A stretch of DNA of 40,236 bases from the NCBI GenBank assembly GCA_022565875.1, contig JAIULY010000005.1, forward strand, positions 1-40,236. The letters are read 5' to 3'. The position numbers were made by a program, and so were the translations under genes. The notes beneath the pieces were generated by a model, which did not search any database, had not been told where the DNA came from, and saw nothing but the letters and a program-made list of their open reading frames with translations. Below are positions 18,458 to 24,696 of this stretch, piece by piece. The DNA comes from Schleiferiaceae bacterium. Lineage in GTDB: Bacteria; Bacteroidota; Bacteroidia; Flavobacteriales; Schleiferiaceae. Each line of letters begins with the position of its first letter. Positions within the stretch are counted from its first letter, which is position 1.

Positions 18458-19699
18458 TTATTCTTCGTCAAATTCTGACATAAGTATTCTTCTTACATCT
18501 TCAATGGTTTCTTGTTCGAGGTCTGTTCTATTGACCAAATCCTCGACACTCATATCCAAAATACTTTTTGCGGTATCGCAGCCAATATTTTGGAATTCTT
18601 TTATAATCCAAGGTTCGATTTCATCTGAGAATTCTGCTAATTCTACATCTTCATCTTCTACCTCTACGTCTCTGTACACATCGATTTCATATCCGGTCAA
18701 TTGGCCGGCTAATCGAATATTGTGGCCGCCTTTACCGATGGCAAGCGACACTTGATCTGGCTTCAAGTACACCTCTGCACGTCCATCGTCCTCGTTGATG
18801 GTGATAGACGAAATTTTGGCAGGGCTCAAAGCTCTTGTGATATATAAACTTTGATTGTTTGTGAAATTAATCACATCAATATTTTCATTTTTCAGCTCGC
18901 GAACGATTCCGTGGATACGGCTTCCTTTCATACCGACACAAGCACCCACTGGATCGATGCGATCGTCATAGGACTCAACGGCTACTTTGGCTTTTTCGCC
19001 AGGTACACGTACCACTTTTTTCACGGTGATTAAGCCGTCAAAAACTTCTGGTATTTCCTGTTCAAAGAGTTTCTCTAAGAATTTGGGCTCGGTGCGCGAT
19101 AAAAAAACCAAAGGCTTTGTCCCGCGGACCTCAACGCTCTTTATGACAGCGCGTACAGTGTCGCCTTTTCTAAAGAAGTCACCTGAAATCATGTGATCTT
19201 TAGGCAAGATAAGCTCATTAGATTCGTCATCATAAATGATGATTTCACGACCGCGAATGTGATGTACCTCGCCAGTAATGATTTCGCCTTCCATTGATTT
19301 GTAGCGCTTGAACAGTGAAGCGCTGTCGTGTTCTTGAATTTTGGCTACTAGGTTTTGTTTGAAGGCCAATACGAAACGTCTTCCCAAATCAATGAGTTTA
19401 ACTTCTTCTGACACCTCTTCACCAACTTCAAAGTCAGGTTCAATTTTGAGGGCGTGACTCAATTCAATTTCCATGTTATCATCCTCTACCATACCATCTT
19501 CAACGATAATACGGTTGCGCCAAATTTCTAAGTCACCCTTGTCAGGGTTCACAATGATATCAAAGTTTTCATCCGTACCGTACTTTTTCATGAGTTGGTT
19601 GCGGAAAACTTCTTCAATGATAGCCATTAGGGTAACTCTATCAATGTTTTTCTCATCTTTAAAAGACGAGAATGAGGTGATAATATCTTTATTTTCCAT
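18458..19699 (-). CDS. nusA: Transcription termination/antitermination factor NusA
   Basis: A 413-residue RNA polymerase-binding factor affecting pausing, termination and antitermination. The N-terminal polymerase-binding domain (about 1-125) is followed by an S1 domain (about 135-205), two KH domains (GMKGSRIHG near 278-286 and AIGKGGHNIRLAG in the second) and a C-terminal helix-hairpin region with DMSVEDLVNRTD. It is shorter than the E. coli protein because the two C-terminal acidic repeats are replaced by this short end, which is normal for the phylum. It starts 5 bp after rimP stops. Confidence 0.98.
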   Translation of the reverse strand: MENKDIITSFSSFKDEKNIDRVTLMAIIEEVFRNQLMKKYGTDENFDIIVNPDKGDLEIWRNRIIVEDGMVEDDNMEIELSHALKIEPDFEVGEEVSEEVKLIDLGRRFVLAFKQNLVAKIQEHDSASLFKRYKSMEGEIITGEVHHIRGREIIIYDDESNELILPKDHMISGDFFRKGDTVRAVIKSVEVRGTKPLVFLSRTEPKFLEKLFEQEIPEVFDGLITVKKVVRVPGEKAKVAVESYDDRIDPVGACVGMKGSRIHGIVRELKNENIDVINFTNNQSLYITRALSPAKISSITINEDDGRAEVYLKPDQVSLAIGKGGHNIRLAGQLTGYEIDVYRDVEVEDEDVELAEFSDEIEPWIIKEFQNIGCDTAKSILDMSVEDLVNRTDLEQETIEDVRRILMSEFDEE

Positions 19700-19704
19700 G
19701 TTTC

Positions 19705-20166
19705 TTAAAAAGAAAATTCGATCTTAATTTCTTTAACTTCGGCAAAAGAAATTGTGTCTTCTTGCGTTACCGTCATTTTGCCTTTTCCAATCAATTTCGG
19801 GACGCGTTCGGTGCGTTGCAACGAAAAACCGGCCTCTGAAACGCCAGTAAGCATACCGGATTTTACAGTGCCGTCGAGTAAAATTACACGGACGTTTTTC
19901 CCTTGGTGGCGAAAATATTGTTCGTTTACTTTGAAAGGCTGATCCATTCCCGGCGAGGAAACTTCTAATGCAAAATCATCGCTCTCACGATCCATCTCTG
20001 CTTCGATAGCTCTGCTTAACGTAGTCAATTCGTGCAATTTAATACCGGTCATGGTATCAACCAACAGCATCACTTTGCCGTCGCCGCTTGACTTCAACTC
20101 TACAACAAAACCCTCAAATTCTTGTACAAGAGGGGTGATGATTTCTCTAATTCTTTCTAGCTCCAT
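19705..20166 (-). CDS. rimP: Ribosome maturation factor RimP
   Basis: A 153-residue protein needed for assembly of the 30S subunit. The N-terminal alpha/beta domain carries the family features (ITPLVQEFEGFVVELK, then LVDTMTGI and the LEVSSPGMDQPFK motif), and a small SH3-like C-terminal domain follows. ATG at 20166 was chosen because it starts at the conserved MELERIREIITPL; an upstream in-frame ATG at 20205 would include the hairpin sequence in the coding region. It is the first gene of rimP-nusA-infB. Confidence 0.95.
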   Translation of the reverse strand: MELERIREIITPLVQEFEGFVVELKSSGDGKVMLLVDTMTGIKLHELTTLSRAIEAEMDRESDDFALEVSSPGMDQPFKVNEQYFRHQGKNVRVILLDGTVKSGMLTGVSEAGFSLQRTERVPKLIGKGKMTVTQEDTISFAEVKEIKIEFSF

Positions 20167-20179
20167 AAACAACAAAATA

Positions 20180-20195
20180 GGGGACTTCAGTCCCC
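20180..20195 (-). promoter_or_regulatory. rimP: Hairpin in the rimP 5' leader
   Basis: The transcript can form a 6-bp stem GGGGAC/GUCCCC closed by a UGAA tetraloop, ending 13 nt before the rimP start and followed by UAUUUUGUU. It could be a weak attenuator or a structure that limits ribosome access. No other leader element was recognised. Confidence 0.45.
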
Positions 20196-20220
20196 CAACG
20201 CACACTATTCAATTGGAGCG

Positions 20221-20228
20221 CAAAGATA
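20221..20228 (-). promoter_or_regulatory. Probable -7 element for rimP-nusA-infB
   Basis: The minus strand reads TATCTTTG, a full match to TAnnTTTG, about 55 bp upstream of rimP and upstream of the leader hairpin. The nearest upstream TTG is 27 nt away, wider than the usual 17-23. Confidence 0.5.
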
Positions 20229-20375
20229 TTGTTTTTTTCTTTACATTATAATTATCAACGCGTTCTTTTTAATCGTCTACAAATAACGGCGTACAAACAG
20301 GCGACAAAACGCAGCGCTGAGCTAATCAAATCAGGCGAATTCTACTAGACCTACATACCGCTTTACGCGGAGTTA

Positions 20376-21059
20376 TTAGCTTTGAAGCAATTCCTTTTCT
20401 AGAGCACAAAGCCCCGCTGTAGCACTTTGATTAATCTTTTCTATATGTCTTGACAAACCAGATAAAGCGCTACTATTGGGATCGACAACAATAATACGCT
20501 TGGCATTCTCGGCCACATATAGTAAAGATGCCGCTGGATAGACTTGCAGACTCGTGCCAACAACGACAAAAATATCGGCTTGACTCACGATAGCTTCCGC
20601 CTCGTCCATTTTGGGTACTTCTTCTCCAAACCAAACAACATCAGGACGGAGTTGCGAACCTACTTCGCAAGTATCACCAAGCTTGATTAAGCCTTTCCTC
20701 TTGTATCTCAATTTGGGATTAGCGTTAGATTTAACATACATCAATTCCCCATGAAGATGCAACACATCCTTTGAACCGGCGCGCTCATGTAGATCATCCA
20801 CATTTTGTGTAATTACGGAAACTTGAAAGTGCCCTTGAAGATTGGCTATTGCCCTGTGGCCAGCATTGGGCACACTCGCTATCAACTGCTCATAGCGTTG
20901 ATTGTAGAAGTCGAGCACCAAAGCGGGGTTTTTTCTAAAACCTTCAGGTGTGGCAACGTCTTCAATCCGGTACCGTTCCCACAAACCACCTGAATCACGA
21001 AAAGTTCCCAAACCACTTTCGGCACTCATGCCGGCTCCAGTAAAAAATACGATGTGCAT
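20376..21059 (-). CDS. NAD-dependent protein deacylase, class III sirtuin (SIR2 family)
   Basis: A 227-residue sirtuin. It has the NAD-binding GAGMSAESGL (8-17) and TFR motifs, TQNVDDLHERAG (84-95) and the catalytic H103 in HLHGEL. Y52 and R55 in FYNQR form the YxxR pair that marks class III enzymes, which remove succinyl or malonyl groups. The four zinc-binding cysteines of typical sirtuins are absent; the only cysteine in the region is the one in GDTCEVG. Zinc-less short sirtuins of this type are, from memory, common in Bacteroidota. It stands alone, downstream of nothing on its strand, 209 bp before rimP. Confidence 0.92.
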   Translation of the reverse strand: MHIVFFTGAGMSAESGLGTFRDSGGLWERYRIEDVATPEGFRKNPALVLDFYNQRYEQLIASVPNAGHRAIANLQGHFQVSVITQNVDDLHERAGSKDVLHLHGELMYVKSNANPKLRYKRKGLIKLGDTCEVGSQLRPDVVWFGEEVPKMDEAEAIVSQADIFVVVGTSLQVYPAASLLYVAENAKRIIVVDPNSSALSGLSRHIEKINQSATAGLCALEKELLQS

Positions 21060-21384
21060 AGGCTATTGTTTTCAACCCTCATTAATCCAGCAACAAAAGT
21101 GAGACATTCTGCTGAATGAGACAAAACTCTTTTGCCAGAAGGGAATCGAAGCAGCGAAGTCAAACCCACTTCAAAACGCAGTTTGAATTAAAAATAAAAG
21201 TCCATTAACAAAGTAAAAAAGCCATTTCAGAGGTCATTACTACACACTCAAATAAAATCTTCAAAAAAAACACAACAAAAAGTTGGTGGACAAATACTTT
21301 ACATTACTTTTGCAGTGTTGAAGCAATCCAACTTTTGAAGATAATATATAGACCTGACTAAGTTCAAACTTAATACTTTACAAA
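21060..21384. other. Divergent intergenic region between the sirtuin and the sorting-tail peptide
   Basis: This 325-bp stretch has no supported gene. Its right part is very A-rich and holds the two-element promoter of the 21385 gene. A small dyad CATTC-TGCT-GAATG lies at 21105-21118, about 50 bp upstream of the sirtuin start, with no obvious function. Confidence 0.55.
21283..21312 (+). promoter_or_regulatory. Bacteroidota promoter (TTG / TACTTTTG)
   Basis: TTG at 21283-21285 and TACTTTTG at 21305-21312 are separated by 19 nt, the expected spacing of -33 and -7 elements. The start would leave a leader of about 65 nt before the ATG at 21385. It is the most complete promoter match found in the window. 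Confidence 0.75.
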
Positions 21385-21570
21385 ATGAAAATCAGTAAAT
21401 TAACCGCTTTTTTAACACTTGCTTTTGTTTCAAGTGCAGCCGTTTACGCTCAGCCTTTCAATCCATCTGACCCCGTACCATTGGATGGTGGCTTAACGCT
21501 TTTGCTTACAGCAGGTGCTGTTTACGGAGCTAAGAAAGCTTACGACAAATACAAAGAGAACACTATTTAA
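21385..21570 (+). CDS. Small secreted protein with PID-CTERM-like sorting tail
   Basis: A 61-residue protein in three parts. Residues 1-22 are a clear signal peptide (ending AVYA). A spacer of about nine residues (QPFNPSDPV) follows. The rest is a sorting-type tail: PLDGG at 32-36, a hydrophobic stretch LTLLLTAGAVYG at 37-48, then basic KK and a short charged end. The PxDGG + LLxAGAxYG + KK pattern resembles the PID-CTERM tails that I recall being assigned to Bacteroidota proteins linked to an exosortase-type system. There is essentially no other domain, so the mature product would be a tiny membrane or surface peptide. It has its own strong promoter and a terminator directly after it. The role is unknown. 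Confidence 0.75.
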   Translation: MKISKLTAFLTLAFVSSAAVYAQPFNPSDPVPLDGGLTLLLTAGAVYGAKKAYDKYKENTI

Positions 21571-21590
21571 GTAGTGTCAAGCATCATAAT

Positions 21591-21626
21591 AAAAAGCGCA
21601 TTCCTCACAAGGTTTGCGCTTTTTGT
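21591..21626 (+). terminator. Terminator of the small sorting-tail gene
   Basis: A 10-bp perfect stem AAAAAGCGCA (21591-21600) and TGCGCTTTTT (21615-21624) around a 14-nt loop, with the T run forming the stem end. It lies 20 bp after the stop codon and is symmetric enough to work in both directions. Confidence 0.75.
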
Positions 21627-21691
21627 GCTTGAATGCAACACCGATAAATCTGGTAGAAAAACCTACTCATACACTCACAAAGGCAAAAGTG

Positions 21692-23323
21692 ATGAAAAAT
21701 GTTAATGCTCTTTTTTTATTTTCAGTACTAACTCTTTTGCTGTTCACGGAATGTAAAAGAGAGGCCACACTGCCTAAAATTTCCACTATTAGTCCTTCAA
21801 ATATTACTACAACAACAGCCCAAGGTGGGATTTACATAGAAGATAACGGTCATGGCACGATTGAGACCAGCGGAATAGTTTGGGGATTCACGGAAAATTC
21901 TACTATTGAGACAAACCTTGGCATCGCGCACAACACAGCGCACACTATCGGCGTACACTTACTCTCATTAGCTAATCTTGAATCAGATACAAGCTATTTC
22001 GTAAGAGCATTTGCGACCAATGAGGCTGGAATAACGTATGGTCGATCAAAAGAATTTTCTACGCTCTCATCAAAGGAAAATACAGGAACCATTGACACGT
22101 TGCTTTGCCACCAAGCCATGACAAATGCTTACCTTATTAAAGGCTTCAACAATCCATGGGCAACTACATTTACAGTGCCGTACACAGGAGGAGATGGGGG
22201 CGCATTTGCTCAGCAAAAAATTGAGTCTACTGGTGTTTTAGGATTAGTTGCCGAGCTCGAACCTGGGAATTTTAGAACGGGTGTAGGTAATTTGGTTTTC
22301 AAAATAACTGGTATACCGCAGGACACAGGCCTACTTCAATTCCCAATATCTATAGGAGGGCAATCCTGTACGGTAACTTTTACCGTTTTTGGAGCTTTCA
22401 TGGAAAACCTAGATTGCAATAGCGCTGTATTTACGAGCACTCTTTATGAAGAAGTTTCTGTGGAGGGTGTTTTCTTAGAAATAAACTATCGTGTCGCTAT
22501 AGGAACTATAGAGTCGGCTTCATTTCCTTCGTTTGGTGCTGTTGGGATGGTGGCCCATCTTGAACCTGACACGTTGTACGGAGACGGCAAGCTAAAGCTT
22601 CGGTTATCCGGAAGGCCAACCTCTTTTGGCAAAGCTCAATTTAACTTGTCTATTCTTGGTAATAATTGTGTTTTAGAAATTGACGTACTAGAAAATCCCT
22701 ACCCCACAGGGTATCATCGTTGTGGTGGCACCAGCTCAAGCTATACTGCTATTATTGATGTAGTTAACCCCGTAACAGGTAGAAGTTGGATGGATAGGAA
22801 TTTGGGAGCCTCACAAGTGAATTCGTCATCGGCACACGATATTAATAGTGCGGGAAGTTGGTTCCAATGGGGGCGTTTTGCGGACGGACATCAATGTCGG
22901 ACCACTTCATTGACAACAATAACTAGTATGTTTGATAGACCGCAGAATGGGCAATTCATAGTCAACTCACCTACGGAAGATTGGCGGAATCCGCAAAATG
23001 ATCAGTTATGGGATGGAATTACTGCGCCAAACAATCCATGTCCAACAGGATACCGCATCCCAACCGAAGCAGAGTTAACCGCAGAAATAAACACATGGTC
23101 TTCTATTTCATTCAATGGAGCGAACAATTCAGTTTTAAAAATTCCAAATTCATTGTCTCGTTCTAGATTTGGCTCAATTAGTTTGTTTACCAGTGTATGG
23201 ACAAGCACCACGAATGGCACAAGAGCTGTCCGGCTTGACTTAATTTCATCATTCTCGACTCCACCAGGCATGAGAGACGCTCCTCGTGATTGGGGTTTTT
23301 CGGCGAGATGCATAAAAGACTGA
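21692..23323 (+). CDS. FISUMP-domain lipoprotein with repeat modules
   Basis: A 543-residue protein. The hydrophobic leader ends at C21 (LFTEC); Glu at -1 makes the lipobox atypical. Residues 30-125 form a fibronectin-like module common in Bacteroidota surface lipoproteins (SGIVWG..., LESDTSYFVRAFATNEAGITYG). Two copies of a further module follow, about 133-233 and 240-333, with VPYTGGDGG, LVAELEPGNF, GNLVFKITGIP and IGGQSC as landmarks. The end, about 362-540, is a FISUMP (Fib_succ_major) domain: SWMDRNLGAS, WFQWGR, NPCPTGYRIPTEAEL. ATG at 21692 was chosen over an upstream TTG at 21614 because it starts the leader. It is probably exposed on the cell surface; ligand and role are unknown. The next gene starts 2 bp later. 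Confidence 0.85.
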   Translation: MKNVNALFLFSVLTLLLFTECKREATLPKISTISPSNITTTTAQGGIYIEDNGHGTIETSGIVWGFTENSTIETNLGIAHNTAHTIGVHLLSLANLESDTSYFVRAFATNEAGITYGRSKEFSTLSSKENTGTIDTLLCHQAMTNAYLIKGFNNPWATTFTVPYTGGDGGAFAQQKIESTGVLGLVAELEPGNFRTGVGNLVFKITGIPQDTGLLQFPISIGGQSCTVTFTVFGAFMENLDCNSAVFTSTLYEEVSVEGVFLEINYRVAIGTIESASFPSFGAVGMVAHLEPDTLYGDGKLKLRLSGRPTSFGKAQFNLSILGNNCVLEIDVLENPYPTGYHRCGGTSSSYTAIIDVVNPVTGRSWMDRNLGASQVNSSSAHDINSAGSWFQWGRFADGHQCRTTSLTTITSMFDRPQNGQFIVNSPTEDWRNPQNDQLWDGITAPNNPCPTGYRIPTEAELTAEINTWSSISFNGANNSVLKIPNSLSRSRFGSISLFTSVWTSTTNGTRAVRLDLISSFSTPPGMRDAPRDWGFSARCIKD

Positions 23324-23325
23324 TT

Positions 23326-24348
23326 ATGAAAGTAAAAAATATTTTGAATTGTTTGTGGGCACTTTGTATTGCTATAGCACTTTCAGGTTGTACTAAAGAA
23401 ACACAACATACAGAAATAATATCTGAAGCTATTCAATCTATTCAAATGAATATGGCAAGTTATTCTATGATGTTCTCTATAAAAAAGGGGGATATTTTAA
23501 AGTCGGTAGGAATTATTTGGAGCACACAAAATTATCCTACTCTCGAGAATAATGAAGGAGCTATATCTCAATCAAGCGATCTATTTCACACTAATTCGAT
23601 GCACCACCAGTTGCGGGACTTAAAATTTGGGCAAACGTATTATGTAAGAGGATTTATTGTCACTTCTTCAGGTTTGTTGTATAGCAGAGGGGTTCAATTT
23701 ACAACAAACAATAAAGAGTCTGAAAAATATGGGGAAATTGAAACATTACATTGCGATTCGCTTACCTACAGTCGCGTGATGAGTTTTGGAACACACGAGA
23801 CAGTACACAATAAAATTTTCATACCTTACTCGGGAGGTAATGGAGGAACCTATGCGGGTGCATTCATTAGGTCTACTAATACCATGATGCAATTTACCTT
23901 CTCTTCTGGACAGTTTGAAGAGGGGGATGGTGTTTTTGAAGCCGTGGTTTATGGACTCTCTTCTTTACTTAGTACTGATACAGCTGCAAACTTCTCCGTG
24001 GTAATTGGAGGGCAACACTGTGAGTTTTCGATTCCATTGGATTCGCTAAAAAACATTGGCATTAGCTGTGGAAGCCGAAGAATGACAGGCTCACTAAACG
24101 TTGGTGTACCAGCAACAGATGTTTACGTGACCCTAACAGCAGTTTCCAGTGGAGGCTACCACAAAGGGTATGTGATTCCAACCATTGGCGGATCGGGACT
24201 CACAGCTGTATTGCAGCCTGGCTGGCTACCGCCTGGGCATACAGAACTCATCTTCAAAATTGAAGGAACACCAACAGGTATTGGGAATGCATTTTTTAGT
24301 TTAGATTTTGCTGGAAGCAGGTGCTGGTTTCAATTGCCTATCAATTAA
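23326..24348 (+). CDS. Lipoprotein, divergent paralogue of the preceding FISUMP lipoprotein
   Basis: A 340-residue protein with a standard lipobox, LSGC (C22). It repeats the architecture of its upstream neighbour: a fibronectin-like module (VGIIWST, LKFGQTYYVRGFIVTSSGLLYS), then two copies of the GG module (IPYSGGNGGTY ... VVIGGQHC and YVIPTIGGSG ... IEGTPTGIGNAFFSLDFAGSRC). It ends there, without a FISUMP domain. ATG at 23326 was chosen because it starts the leader and lies 2 bp after the previous stop; an in-frame TTG at 23290 lies inside the upstream gene. The pair is probably one transcript and the two products may act together at the outer membrane. Function unknown. Confidence 0.8.
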   Translation: MKVKNILNCLWALCIAIALSGCTKETQHTEIISEAIQSIQMNMASYSMMFSIKKGDILKSVGIIWSTQNYPTLENNEGAISQSSDLFHTNSMHHQLRDLKFGQTYYVRGFIVTSSGLLYSRGVQFTTNNKESEKYGEIETLHCDSLTYSRVMSFGTHETVHNKIFIPYSGGNGGTYAGAFIRSTNTMMQFTFSSGQFEEGDGVFEAVVYGLSSLLSTDTAANFSVVIGGQHCEFSIPLDSLKNIGISCGSRRMTGSLNVGVPATDVYVTLTAVSSGGYHKGYVIPTIGGSGLTAVLQPGWLPPGHTELIFKIEGTPTGIGNAFFSLDFAGSRCWFQLPIN

Positions 24349-24377
24349 AAACCCTCCAAAAAGTGGACCTGGCACAC

Positions 24378-24399
24378 AAACTTTATAAGGCGAAAGTTT
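24378..24399 (+). terminator. Weak hairpin after the second lipoprotein gene
   Basis: AAACTTT (24378-24384) and AAAGTTT (24393-24399) form a 7-bp AT-rich stem followed by only a short T run. It lies 29 bp after the stop. It is too weak to be sure of. Confidence 0.25.
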
Positions 24400-24644
24400 T
24401 ATCTGCTTTCCCCGCCCTAGCCTCTTCCTTCTGCGAATCCGTTATAACCATACGTTTACAAGTCGAGTCTCTTTTCCAACACTCGTTAGCCACTTAGTCA
24501 CCGCTAATTCAGAAATACACGAATATCAATTTCTGACTGACCGTATCATTCCGTAAACAAAAACCGCCCCTACTTTACTGCTTTCGGCAAGTGGTTTCAA
24601 ACTTCTTTAATTTCGGGACACAAAGACTATCGGCAGTCACCAAT

Positions 24645-24678
24645 AAAAAAAGCCTTGGGGTAACCAAGGCTCTTTTTT
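24645..24678. terminator. Bidirectional terminator between the lipoprotein pair and the LruC gene
   Basis: AGCCTTGG (24651-24658) pairs with CCAAGGCT (24664-24671) around GGTAA, flanked by six A on the left and six T (24673-24678) on the right. It lies 19 bp after the LruC stop and 300 bp after the plus-strand lipoprotein. Confidence 0.85.
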
Positions 24679-24696
24679 CATACAACAAAACATAAA

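Larger units (their letters stand above)
24349..24696. other. ORF-free intergenic gap between convergent lipoprotein genes
   Basis: The 348 bp hold a strong bidirectional hairpin at the right end and a weak one at 24378-24399. Between them, about 24400-24640, I see no open frame with coding character, no RNA gene and no repeat. It could be the remains of a deleted gene. Confidence 0.5.

Noticed and set aside
20358-20370. CCGC-TTTAC-GCGG hairpin after the sirtuin gene
   Set aside because: The stem is only 4 bp and no U run follows on the minus strand, so it was not called a terminator.
21258-21270. AAAATCTTCAAAA shared with the region upstream of the S8 protease (near 36600)
   Set aside because: The distances to the two -7 motifs differ and the sequence is A-rich, so chance is the simpler explanation.
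24349-24640. Possible small RNA or tRNA in the gap
   Set aside because: No cloverleaf, no strong internal secondary structure and no promoter pair was found.
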